From positions 33,434,441 through 33,498,440 of the forward strand of contig NC_080181.1 of assembly GCF_950295315.1 (NCBI RefSeq): a stretch of DNA of 64,000 nucleotides, in the 5' to 3' direction. Numbering within the stretch: position 1 is the stretch's first letter; each line of letters starts with the position of its first letter. The notes below the pieces were generated by a model. The model was not told the DNA's origin, did no database searches, and worked only from the letters and a program-made list of their open reading frames with translations. The translations under genes and the position numbers were made by a program. Shown in pieces: positions 44,850 through 56,008 of the stretch. This DNA is from Erinaceus europaeus (lineage: Eukaryota > Chordata > Mammalia > Eulipotyphla > Erinaceidae).

Positions 44850-45080
44850 ATGGGGGCCAGGCGATGGCGCACCTGGTTAAGTGCACACACTGCAGTGCAC
44901 AAGGACCCAGGTTCAAGCCCCTGGTCCCCATCTGCAGGGGAAAGGCTTCATGAGTGTGAAGCAGGCTGCAGATGTCTCTCTGTCTCTCTCCCTCTCTATC
45001 TCCCCCTCCCCTCTCAAACTGTCTGTCTCTATCCAATAATAAATTAATTAAAAATATTTAAAAAAGAAAAAAAAAAACAA
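44850..45080 (+). mobile_element. tRNA-derived SINE, group A
   Basis: GGGGGCCAGGCGATGGCGCA, CCTGGTTAAGTGCACACACT, GGTTCAAGCCCCTGGTCCCC and CTATCCAATAATAAATTAAT. It is close to the family consensus. Confidence 0.92.
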
Positions 45081-46349
45081 ATTACAAGTCAATGTGATTT
45101 TTTTTTTTTCATCTTCCCTCAACCAATAACGGACTTTCACCATAACTTTAATTAAGAAAAAATCGCCACTCCTGCTGGGGTCATTTCTCTATTTCCTGGA
45201 CCTTCTGGATGGGGGGTAGGAGGTAGATACAGTAAAAAAGCTCTTGCTTTCCCCTCCTCTACCTCCACTCCTTGGGGAATGCAGTGGGAAAACCCTTGCT
45301 CTCTAGATTGCTTTAGAGTGGGAATGGGAGAGAAGAGACACACTGCAAAGACTGAAACGAGCACAGAACTAAAATGTTCAGATAGTGGAAATGCCACAGA
45401 GATCAACATCACAGGGTCAATGTGAAAGCAAATAATGATGCCTCTGCTTCTACTTGCTAAAGAAGCAACCCTTGAGTTGAGCTTTCCAAAGATCTGAAGA
45501 GAAAAGCCTTCCCAACAGAAGGGGAAACCAGTCCAGGAAGCCCAAACTTCAGAGTAAAAGAACCAGGCTCCAGGGTCAGAAAGGAGGTAGGAAAGCCGAA
45601 AGAGAGGTACAGAGGGCAGTGAGGCTGGAAAAGCAGACCACAGAGTTGATGGTAAAGAGCTCACAATCTGTTCTGTCTGCAGTCAAAAGCCTCTGGGCAG
45701 GTTTAACAGAAAGTGTGTGACCACAGGTGTGCACAGGTGCATGCAGACACCATGATGGAAAGAGAGAGGAAGCTGTTACATTTTTGAAAGATCACTCTGA
45801 TTATGCATAGGAGGATGCATAGGAGTCAGTACAAGGAGCAAGAATGGAGACGGGAAGACTAGGTAGAGAGTTATTATAATAGGCAGGGCAGGAGATGAGA
45901 ATGGCTCCAAATTTAGTTTTAGCAGCTGAGACAGAAAATAGTGGCAGTGGGGGCAGGGGGGAGAGGATCTAGGATGTATTTGGGAAGTTAGGTCAGCAGA
46001 CCCCACCAAATGTATTAGATGAAAGATGGGTGAGAAAGACATGAACCAACATTGAAGAAGCCACAGCAATTGGACTGGTCACAGTGCTATTTGTGAAACT
46101 GGGAAGAAAGGAATTGAAGAGAAACAGATTTGGAGAGGATAATCAATAGCTCTATTTTGGACATTTGAAAGGCTCATGACACATCCAAGTGCATGTTCAG
46201 CAGGCAAGTGGAAATATGAGACTTAAGCTCACAGAAAAGATCTGAGCTAAAAACAGACTTTTGAGAGCAACTAACACTTAACAGAAACCAGGTCCACTGT
46301 AAACAAAACAATAGAGAATATTGGCATCCAGATGATGGAACTTTCTTTG

Positions 46350-46422
46350 CAAAAAAAAAAAACATATATAATATATATATATATCTATATATCTATATAT
46401 CTATATATATATATATATTAAG
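46350..46422. repeat. A12 plus (TA)n/TATC microsatellite
   Basis: An A run followed by TATATA and ATCTATAT units over about 70 bp in the IGSF9B intron. Confidence 0.9.
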
Positions 46423-46502
46423 AAAGATTGATAGATCGGCAGACAAGCGGAAAGATACAGAGCTGCGTCTTACACTGAATGGGCTTAAAAATCCCTCTCT
46501 GG

Positions 46503-46755
46503 GGCAGGCTGGGAGTATGGATCGACCAGTCAACGCCCATGTTCATCACGGAAGGAATTACAGAAGCCAGACCTTCCACCTTCTGCATCCCACAGTGACC
46601 TTGGATCCAAACTTCCAGAGGGTTAAAGAATAGGAAAGCTATCAGGGGAGGGGATAGGATATGGAGAGCTGGTGGTGGGAATTGTGTGGAGTTGTACCCC
46701 TCTTATCCTATGGTTTTGTCAATGTCTCCTTTTTATAAATAATAATAAAAAAATC
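46503..46755 (+). mobile_element. Family E copy 8, 5'-truncated
   Basis: Starts only at GGCAGGCTGGGAGTATGGAT, about 250 bp from the common 3' end, and finishes TTTTTATAAATAATAATAAAAA. Short length with an intact 3' end is the LINE truncation pattern. Confidence 0.8.
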
Positions 46756-47397
46756 TCTCTCTGGGTTGCAAGTCTTTCTCCTCCCCTAAAGAAAAAGTCA
46801 CACACCCCCCCTTTTTTCTTCTGTCTCAGTATCCCCATCTAGAAGTGAATATGAAACAGTAGCACCCAAATGACTAAGTGAGAGAAAATCACTAACTCTC
46901 TTTCAAAGATCCAAGAGAGACTGTGTATAACACTTCTCCATAGTTCTGTCTCTGAAAATAATTCTACAGAAGTTTGGAACGATTCACAAGGAAAGTGTTA
47001 AGCAGGCTTCTGTGACAGCCTGTCACAACATTATAAAATCACTTGTAAAACAAACAAACAAATAAAAAACCCCTAAAATACATATGATAAATACCAAGGG
47101 TTTTTTCTAGTATGAAAAGGGGCTCCATCCTTTTTGTACTTTGTTGGGAGGTAGGTACCTATCCCTGCTGGAGTAACAGTAGACACTGTTTCAGAGAGGT
47201 GGCTTTTCCATGAGATAAGGAAAAGCCATTGTCTCATTGAATTAAGTTTGGTCAACCTGCAGATGCTGAGCTCATGTCATGAAATCCCCAAAGCACTCCT
47301 CTGATTATCATGTCCAGTCAGAAGGCCTAAAAGGCCCAAAATAAATTAGCAGAAAGATATAAATAGAAAAACACATTATTTTGTTAAAAAAAAAATT

Positions 47398-47532
47398 ACA
47401 GGGGGCACCTGGTACACCTGGTTGAGTACACAGGTTATCATGTACAAGGATCTAGTTCCCCCTATTCCCCACCTATGGGGGGGCTACTTCATGAGAAGTG
47501 AAGCAGGTCTACAAGTGTTTATCTCTCTCCCT

Positions 47533-47571
<39 letters not shown>

Positions 47572-47696
47572 GAATTCCTCTCTGTCTTATCAAATAAAAT
47601 AGAAAGAAAGAGAAAAAATGGCCACCAGAAGTGGAGTATTTGTCATGCAGGCAATAAGCCCCAGTGATAAACCTGGTGTCAATTTAAAAAACAAAA
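47398..47696 (+). mobile_element. tRNA-derived SINE, extended
   Basis: GGTACACCTGGTTGAGTACA, TTCATGAGAAGTGAAGCAGG, a (CT)n body, CTGTCTTATCAAATAAAATA and ATGGCCACCAGAAGTGGAGT. Confidence 0.85.
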
Positions 47697-47990
47697 TTCC
47701 AGGGAAGTCAGGTGGTAGTGCAGCAGGTTAAGCGCATGTGGCACAAAGCACAAGGATGGGAGTAAGGATCCCAGTTTGAGCCCCCGGCTCCCCACCTGCA
47801 GGGAAGTCACTTCATAGGCAGTGAAGCAGGTCTGCAGGTCTGTCTTTCTCTCCCCCTCTCTGTCTTCCCCTCCTCTCTCCATTTCTCTCTGTCCTATCTA
47901 ACAATGATGACATCAATAACAACAATAACTACTACAACAATAAAAAACAAGGGCAACAAAAGTGAAAATAAATAAGTTTAAAAAAGAATA
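47697..47990 (+). mobile_element. tRNA-derived SINE, group B
   Basis: AAGTCAGGTGGTAGTGCAGC, AGGTTAAGCGCATGTGGCAC, CCCCCGGCTCCCCACCTGCA, TCTGTCCTATCTAACAATGA and AACAAGGGCAACAAAAGTGA. Confidence 0.92.
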
Positions 47991-48346
47991 TTAAAAAAAA
48001 AATCCAAAACCCTATGCTCTTTTGTGAAGGCGCATGTGCAAGAAAGATAGTGAAAGCATACATACCACTGACTGGGACCATTCCCAAGTAGGAGGAAACA
48101 GAACTGGAAAGGGACCTTAGCTCTTTAAACCTCATCTTCCTTGCTTATTTTTTTGTTTTGTTTTGTTTACATGAAACTCATTGTATTCGTACATTACTGG
48201 CAAAGTAGTGTTGAAAAGACACACAGGATAAGATGAACTGGTGAAATCAACTCCACAGAAATCCCAGGGCTGGGTCCTGGGTCAAATCCCTTAATAACTG
48301 GCAGGGCAAGGTGGAAAGAGGAGAGCAGGGCTTTCCTGTCATTTAC

Positions 48347-48468
48347 CGGATCGTTTCTTTGACTTCGAAGAGCCCTTGGATGACTTTTTGGGCTTCTTTA
48401 TCCGTTGGTATTTCAGAGCCTCCAGTCTCTCAGGTGCAGCAGCGTTCCCGGGTGCAGGTGGATGTGTT
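48347..48468 (-). CDS. IGSF9B: IGSF9B coding exon, basic segment of long-tail isoform
   Basis: This 122-bp exon joins the large exon in phase 2 and the last exon in phase 1. It encodes THPPAPGNAAAPERLEALKY, then QRIKK and a lysine/serine run KKPKKSSKGSSKSKKRS. The acceptor is CTTCCAG|AACACA and the donor ATCCG|GTAAAT. The strongly basic run resembles a nuclear-localisation or phospho-regulated segment, but no function is known to me. Including this exon and the next yields the longer isoform. By my count the length difference fits the 1437-residue form of human IGSF9B against the 1349-residue form (figures from memory). Confidence 0.9.
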
Positions 48469-49209
48469 CTGGAAGGGACAATTAGAAAGGTGCAAGTCAG
48501 CTCCCAAAGAGGGAGCCTTGGAAGAGGGGCTGGAAGAAAGCCAACTAGTGGTCCCAGAGGAGCCCAGAGGACAGTTCTACGGAGTTCAGTTCTCCCTGCC
48601 GACTCCTTGACATCTGCCGCCCTATGGCTCCTGAAAGGGAGAAAACTCAGTAGGAAGCTCCAGCTGCCGGAGGCCTAGCTCAAGTGGGAATCACACTGGA
48701 GGACAGTCAGAAAACCTAGAAAAGGGAGAAAGCATCTTTAATGGCCAAGCCCCAATTCCCCTGCATCTCCCACTGCAAGGAGTTTAAGGGTCAAAGGAAG
48801 AGGGAGAAGCTTCAATGTCAGAAGCTGTTAGAAACCATCCTGCTCATGACCTTTAAGTGAAAAAAGCAGATTAAAGCAGGAGGCAGTCAACTCCCGCCTC
48901 AGTTAACTGGCCTCCACAAAGAGAAGGCTGGAGGCAACATGAGAAACCCAACGTCCAATGAGCTGAGGAAGACACTGCCCCAGCATCCCTCCCTCTGCCA
49001 GCAGAAATCAGGTGAGGCCCAGCAGCAGACAGCAAGTGTTTTTCATCTGCCAGTGTTTTAGGAGGGCTGCCTCCCAGGTCCTTGGCAAGCTGGGCTCAGG
49101 CAGGTAAGAGAACAGGAGATGGGGGAAGTCATGGTGGTTAGAATGGCCACACAAGGTAGGCTTACGAAGCCCCAGCCATAACAGCAAATGCCAAGGCAGT
49201 CTCCATGTT

Positions 49210-49392
49210 TCTTTCTTTCTTTTTTTTTTATTGATTTAATAATGCTGACAAGATTATACAATAAGAGGGGTACAGTTCCATACAATTCCCACCACCAGAG
49301 TTCCCTATTCCATCCTCTCCACTGGGAGCTTTCCTATTCTTTATCCCTCTGGGAGTATGGACCCAAGATCATTATGGAGTGCAGAAGGTGAG
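49210..49392 (-). mobile_element. Family E copy 9, 5'-truncated
   Basis: Antisense copy of about 180 bp: T-run, TTGATTTAATAATGCTGACA, the CCACCAGAGTTCCC body and truncation after ATGGAGTGCAGAAGGT. It lies in the largest visible IGSF9B intron. Confidence 0.8.
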
Positions 49393-52300
49393 AAACTGGG
49401 AGTAAGGGGTGTGATGAGGATTCCTTCCATCTCAGCTGTGGAACAGATGCTATCATTCACCATTCTAAGGACACGGGCAACCATTCAGCTAAAGCCGCGC
49501 TACTCAGGTGACAGAGGGGGCCAAGGACACCTGTGACAGTCATGCATAACAGAGTGAATTTATGGCCAGTTGTCAAAAAAAGAAAATTGAGCAGATTTGT
49601 TTTTGAGGCCATTTCTTCTCAAAGGAAGCCAACCTACGGCACCTGGGGAATAAAGGGAGGAAGAGAGAGATCTTTCTTTCATTCTTTCTCACTAAGGCTG
49701 GCATGGGCAGGATCTCTTCCTCCTTCCTCCCCAAGCCATTTCCTCCATCTCTATTGCAACTGGTTTGGGGTAAATACTGATAAAAAGGAGTAAGAAAGCC
49801 AACCCTGTGAGGAAAAAGAAGTCCCTAATGGTAAGTAGTATGATTATTAAAAAAAAAAAAGAGAGAGAGAGAGGAGTATAAAGCCTACAGCCACATCTTC
49901 CCAACATCGATTATCTCTACAGAGACAAGGAAAAAGAAAACTTAACATGCTGCTTAGAGACAAGCCTCCAGTTCCTGGGTTTTCCTGAATTAACTAACAA
50001 TGAAGCGAGGTACCTTCATCTTCGCCGATGGATGCTCTCACCCCACAGCCTGTTAGCAAATAAAGTACCCAGAATCCCTCCAGAGTTCAGATCAGGGGCA
50101 GTGTCTTGCTTTCCCATAGCCCCCCAAGAGCATGGAGCCAAGAAGTGTCACCTACATGCGCAAGGGTCATCCAATTCACCATGAGAAGGCAGGTCATCCA
50201 CCCCCTAAGTCCCTGTCCGGCAATTTCCCATTCCTTCCTCTTCCGCAGACTCTACAATCTACCCCCCAGAGACTCCTCACAGCAGCAGGGGAAAGGGGAT
50301 TTGGAAGGCAAAGGAAAGAGATGGCTAGGGTAGGAGGGAACAAGACTTTCCAGTGCTGAGGCAATGTCCTCACCCCCTTCTTAGTCTTGATTTAGGCCTC
50401 TTCGTGCTGCCTACAAGGAAAACCGAAGCCATGACTCCACTGTCCATTTTATTTTTCTCTCAGTCCTCACCCAATTCCTCGGGAAGAGCCATACACTAGA
50501 GTGGCATAAGGCTGGGGACAGGTGACAAGCAACAGGACCCAGAAGACAGCACTTAAACAATAATACAAGGTCACCAGGAGATGTGAGGTTAACCAAGGTT
50601 AATTCAAGGTGTCCCTAAAGATTCCTAGGAACCTCCAAGCCCAGTGAAACTTGCCCAGATGACGGTTTTCTTTTTTTACACAAATCAGTATATTATTCTT
50701 ATTACCATTTTATCATAAAGCATTCATACCACTTACCATGTGAGGCACTATTCACTATAATAACGTTCTGTAATCCTAAAAACAATCCCAAGAGATAAAA
50801 TACTTCCTTGACTCCCTTTTTCAGGTGGAGAAACTGAAGGTACAGAGGTCATGTAGCTGGTGCAAGTACCCACTTATTACATGATGAAGCCAAGACTCTA
50901 CAAAGCTAAAGCACTCTTCTGACGACTTCCTAATGGAAATGGGGATGGAAGTTACAGAGGAGAAAAGCACCACTTCCCTCTACACCCCCAGAGAAGCGCT
51001 CTTCTCTGGAAGGCACTGTGGCCACAGCCCCATTCTTCTTAGGCAGGGAAGGGCAGCTAGGGTTGGGAAACACTGGCTCCTGTGTGTCTTCAGGCAAAAC
51101 CCTCCCAGAGAGTAAATGCTCTAGGAGGAGAAGCCAGCTTTTCCTGGCGGAACAGCCAAATTTTAGCTCTTCCAGGTTCCCTGCTGTCCACCCACCTGTG
51201 GTTAGTCTGAAGTCTGCGCTCAAACATAGACACATGACAAATGAAGGTTCCTGGAGGCACCAAGACACTGTCCCAACACAGGAGAGAAAAATAAATGTAA
51301 GTGTCTGGAAGGATGGGAGGGAGGGAGAGGAAGAGGCAAAATGAGTCTTTGTTGTGCAGAAATGACACATTCAATGTGTGCCTGCAGATGCTGCCTGCAA
51401 AGTGCAAAGCCCATGGCATCAAACTGCCCCATTTCCAAGAGGGCCAACCTTGGTCCCTTGCCAATGTCAAGGCCACCCCTACCCCCCAGGAAATCTGGGT
51501 AATGTAGTTTTGGGTGCTGATGTTGCTCAGACAGTGGGGAGACCAGACTAAACAATTCCATCCTACCTCTGAAAAAAAGCTGTCCAGGGAGCCTACATAT
51601 GGCCCAAAGGTCACCCCATTAAAGCATCCCAGGAAGCTGTGGTTTTCAGTCTCAAGTCTTCTAAGACAGTCAGGAATCCAGGCAACTTGGAGTCTCCTCC
51701 CAGGAAGTCAGAGGTGAAGGCTCAAAGTCTAGCATTGGGTCTTCTACACATGCGCCCATGTGCCCTGGGCCAATGGTGTTACTCTATAGTTCAGCACTAT
51801 CCCCAAATGACCTGGGATTTACTTTTTACTCTCTCTTTTCATAAATCCAGGCATTGCCTACATCTCAACTATTTAGCCCAAGAGGCTCGACCTTCTTAGT
51901 TCTCTGTCTGCCCAGAGATGCAGTGGCAGCCGGGGGTCCAAAACTGGCAAAGCATAGGGCAGGAAAAGCCCCGGGTGCCCTGGGAGCTGACCATCACGAC
52001 ACAATTGGCAGACTGTGCCAGCTTGTGTGCTGTGGCAATCTGCTGGTGCACAAGGAGAGGGCAGAGCAAAGACAAAGCCTTCCTCTTCATACAAAGTTAA
52101 AAGTCAAGAGTCTGGAGTACAGCTCCTGGCCAGCTTCAGACTCAGATACCACCTTTCTGAGGAGGGATCGAGACAGACACATACCAGGGCTCTATTCAGG
52201 AGAATCTTGTTTCCCATTGGGTGCTCCTGTCAAGGGCTCACTCAGTAAAAGGGAGTCCCCTCCACACCCCCAGACCCACCTGCATCATCCAGGTCCCTGG

Positions 52301-52910
52301 GTACTATCAACAGGAGAGGGAATTCGAGGGAGACATGAGGACAGACAGGGAGTCAAGAATGCTGGTCAACCTCCCAGCCACCCTGAGAGGGACAGGTCCA
52401 CAAAACACAACTCTGCCTTGGGAGTTGGGAGTTGGGAAGAGGAATAACAGAGGGAGAAAGAAAGAGAAAAGAAGGAGAAGGATGAGAAGGAAGAGGAGGG
52501 GTGGGAGACAACTGTAGGAGTGGGGAGAAGGCACAGGAGAAAATGAAGGAGATAGGAACAGAGCGAGAACGAACGTGTAGACGAGACGGGTCACATCTCC
52601 AAGCCAGACCAAGTGGAGACACATGCAAAGGCGCAGCATGGAGACAGCGTCTGAAGAAGAGCCTGAGGCTCCCAATGGCCCAGCAGTGACCGTGCCCAGG
52701 GAGGCTCTCAGCAGGCAGGAGAGCAGCCGTGGCTCCTGCCGCCCAGCCCAGCATGGGGAAGGTCTAACTCTGAGGCTCGGGGAGGATTTCATTCTCCTAG
52801 GCTGGGGATGCTGGTCAGGCCGGGAGGAAAGAAGGCTCCCTCCTCACTGCCCTTGGTTTCTGGGTTTGCCACAGCAGTGAAGGGATGGCTCTGCAGCTCA
52901 GATCTGATGC

Positions 52911-52928
52911 GGGGGGGGGGGGGGGGGG
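52911..52928. repeat. G18 homopolymer in intron
   Basis: Eighteen consecutive G lie in the 7.5-kb IGSF9B intron, followed by GGTGGTGG. Similar 11-14 base G or C runs occur at 7567, 19188, 32627, 33795, 55478 and 55907. Confidence 0.95.
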
Positions 52929-54547
52929 TGGTGGTGTCAGGGTGGTGGGTGGGTACACTGGGGGTGCAGCGGTCAGCAGCCAGGGGAGAGGAATGGCAGT
53001 ATGAAAGGGGAGTGGGGTTCAGGTACTTCTCAGGGGTGGGAACAACCAGGGTCCTATGGCCATCAGACTTTTAAGGATCACTAAGGGGTAATAGTTGAGG
53101 GGACAGGGTGAGGAGAGCAGGAAAGGAGGGTAGTTCACTTTAGAATGTCATCCCTAGCAGGCTACAGGATGCTCTAGAGCAGGTGAGCTCATAGTTCTAC
53201 CCAGTTAAAATCGCCAAGCTTGGCAAACAGTTTGCATCACACACAATCCCAGGACATCATGGCTGCTGCCCCTCTGACAGATCTTCAGAGACAGCAGAGC
53301 TGGGCTCCTTAAGGAAAGCTTAAGGGTTTCAGTCCTGAATCAAGGTAAGAGCTCACTGAGAACATGGCCTGGAACATGAACTGCTAACTGACCATAGCAT
53401 CTATGTCACCATGAGAGACAATGAGGTGCTCTGTCATATGTGCAATCCAGAGTTAAGCCCCGGCACTACATGGAGTGCTGTGCTCCAGTGCCATGGTGCC
53501 TATCTGTCTGTCTGACTCTATTCTGAATGAAAGGGTCAACCCAAAGTGGTGAAAGAACAACTATGTGAGGTCCCAGTGACACCAGAAAGAGTGAGAGAGA
53601 GAAGACAGACAGATAGAGATAGCCTGAGGGACCATGGAACTCTCTTGAAGAAAGTTGATGGCCCTGGAAAAGGCCCACTTTTCTAACCTCTGCCTGTGAT
53701 AGTAGAGCAGACAGAGAGCAGAAGAAAGTGGGACTCCATGCCAGTGTCTCTGACCAGACCTGAAAAACCTGTCCTCTCCCCTGTGCACCTCCTAGAATGT
53801 TCCCTAGAAGTATGGTCCATGGAGAGGGGGTGGTGCCTGTGGGCACCATGAAAGCAACAGAAGTCTGAAGCTGAGGCTCATCTCTTGGTCTCATGACCAC
53901 AAACCAACCTGCAGGGGACTAGAGTTAAGGAAGGCCCAGCTGCAGAGGGAAGGCACGGGGCCACACCCCAGCTCCGAATTCCTAAGGGGCTAGCACCCTC
54001 CCAAAGACAGCAGGGGACCAGCAGACTTCAGGGGAGATGTGTGTCTGAGATAGGGTCAGGGAGGAAGTGGGAGCAATCTTCTTGAGGCTCCAGGAGAAAA
54101 CAGGATAAAAAGGGGGTATGGTGTTCCAGGATGCCTGTGTGTCCCCCAACAGGTGGCCCAAGGGCTCAGAGATGCCAAGGGAAACTCAGGCATCCTCAGT
54201 CCCCAGGGGGGCATGTGGGGTGTCCTGAACCTTGTGGGGGGCTAGGAGTTCGTATGGCAGCAGGCTGGCTGGTGGAAGAGGTGGTGTCTGAGTGAGCTGA
54301 AGGCAAGGAGGCTGGGAAGGTTGGGGGGAGGGGGCAGCTGGCCAGGGTGGGGATGAGAAGCTGCAGCTCGACATGGGGAAACCCAGAAGCCATGGGGCAT
54401 CGAGGTGCAGAGGCGGCCGCCCCCCCACATGGGGGGGCAGTGCTGAGGGGACATGGTTTGGATTCCCCTGTCCAGGAAGCGATGGCCCTGCCAAAGCCCC
54501 GTCCGCCTGTCCACCCCCCGCCCTGCCCAGCCGCGGAGCTCCCTTAC

Positions 54548-54593
54548 CTATTGAGCTGAGGAGAGGCTTGTCTCGACAACACTGCCCAGATAG
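54548..54593 (-). other. Possible small exon-like segment in IGSF9B intron
   Basis: A 46-bp segment is flanked by TTGATCTCAG on the acceptor side and by a strong donor AATAG|GTAAGG. If joined directly to the large tail exon (phase 2) it would read GYLGSVVETSLSSAQ and stop at TAG on its last codon. I do not recognise this peptide, and good-looking splice pairs arise by chance in 7.5-kb introns. It is listed because both sites are close to consensus. Confidence 0.2.
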
Positions 54594-55310
54594 CTGAGAT
54601 CAATCAGAAACAAAGCAGTTATCAACACGGGTGTGGGCAGAGCACCCACGCACACCCAGAGGGGAGGAGGGGGGACCAGAGAACCGACAGGCGAGGCCAG
54701 AGAATGGGTGAAGAGGGTTGGGGGAGCAGAAAGGAGAGAGACAGAGAACCAGACGGCACAATGGGACGAAGCAGATGAGAGCTCGGCACAAGCACAGAAA
54801 CAGGGAGCTATTGCCCCCCCTCCCCCAGGCAGGCCACAGGAGGGCCTGGGCCCTTGTCCCCACTCTGGGGGCAGGGTAGGGGTGGGAGGTGAGGCTTGCA
54901 CTTCCAGGTACCAGAGAGGATGGGAGCCAGGGGGCAGGGGAAGAGTACTGGGCTCCTTCCTCCTCCTCCTCAACCATCTCCCAGCCTGCCTACCACCAGT
55001 CCAGCCTCCTCTGGAACTCTCTGCACAGACAGCCACATCCAGAAGAGACCAAGGATGGAACCAGAGAGAGTGAGAGGGAGGAAGGGAAGGAGGGAAGGAG
55101 AGAGATCGGGAGGGCTGGAGGGGGCCTAGGAGATGGTGCAGGCTCTTCTGAGCAGGCCAGGCCACCCAGAGAAGACTGAGAAGGAAGAAAAACAAATGGA
55201 CTTGAGGAACAGAGAGGAGGAAGAGGAGGAAAGATAAGGGCAGGGAAGAAGGACCAGAGAAGAGAGGCACAGACAGGCATCCAGGCTGACCCTGGGTAGG
55301 ACTCTGGTAC

Positions 55311-55388
55311 CTGGAATACCAGCGGCTACGGTTTAGCGTGTGCTGTCTCAGGCAGGCTGATGGCAGGAGTCTGTCTGTCTGTAGCTTC
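55311..55388 (-). CDS. IGSF9B: Candidate alternative IGSF9B exon (short-isoform C terminus or cassette)
   Basis: An acceptor TGCTTCACAG|GAAGC lies 620 bp downstream of the large exon. Entered in phase 2 it reads GKLQTDRLLPSACLRQHTLN. From memory the short human isoform ends in a related peptide starting GKLQRDRP and stopping after about 22 residues. Here no stop appears at that place: the frame stays open to 54548. A donor CCAG|GTACCA at 55311 would make a 78-bp exon that enters and leaves in phase 2, so it could be spliced in frame onto the 48468-48347 exon as a 26-codon cassette. Whether it is a cassette, a read-through terminal exon or unused cannot be told from DNA. Confidence 0.45.
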
Positions 55389-56008
55389 CTGTGAAGCACA
55401 CAGGTTGGGGAAAGTAGGTGGCTCTGGATGCAGGGTTCACAGGCCTGAGATTATGTTCCCAGCTTCCAGAATCTCCTCCCCCCCCCCCCCAGTGCCCTCT
55501 AAGTGACTAGGGGCCGGAGTTATAGGGTGGGGCCCCTGGCCTGGTTGTCCAAGGAAGTCAGGCCTGTTTAACAGGGAGGAGGGGCCAAGGGCACCAAGGA
55601 AGCTGGATACCAGGGAGGCAATTCCTGGAGTCACCCTAAAGAGCAAGGCCCACAGGAATGCGGGGGAGTACTCACTGGGATGCACCATGCTCCCTCCCCT
55701 TGTCCAAAGGTGCCCTATGCCCTTCTCCTTGGGTGAGCAGGGTCTCCTGAGGCTCCAGGCTGGGGAGGAAGGCCAACCCCAACTCCTGGCAGGGTACCTG
55801 GGCAGGGCAGCCCCACCCCCAACCTAGGAACCACACCTGCCAACGTAGAGAACAGCTGTCCTCTCATGAAGTGGCCCAGCAACAGGTCCACACAAGCCCT
55901 GTCATTGGGGGGGGGGGGGTGATGGAAGGTGGAGGACCAGGTCAGAAATGGGAGGGAGAAAGAAGATGACCAGGCCGAGGAGGGCAGAAGAGACCAGCAC
56001 ACACTCAC

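Larger units (their letters stand above)
43900..48346 (-). other. IGSF9B intron, 4.4 kb, with retroelement cluster
   Basis: This intron lies between the basic exon and the last exon. It contains five SINEs, one truncated family E copy and an AT-rich microsatellite, each listed. The stretches 45090-46350 and 46760-47395 show nothing that I recognise. Confidence 0.85.
48469..56008 (-). other. IGSF9B intron, 7.5 kb, mostly unique
   Basis: This intron between the large tail exon and the basic exon is GC-rich and carries only one clear retroelement (49210-49392). It holds homopolymer G/C runs, a purine-rich tract at about 52440-52570, and the two candidate exons described separately. Several long open frames here (for example minus strand 54548-55399 and 52307-52792) arise from GC-rich low-complexity sequence and I see no domain in them. 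Confidence 0.85.

Noticed and set aside
54548..55399. 283-codon minus-strand frame as an independent gene
   Set aside because: It is GC-rich low-complexity intron sequence; only its first 26 or so codons look exon-derived.
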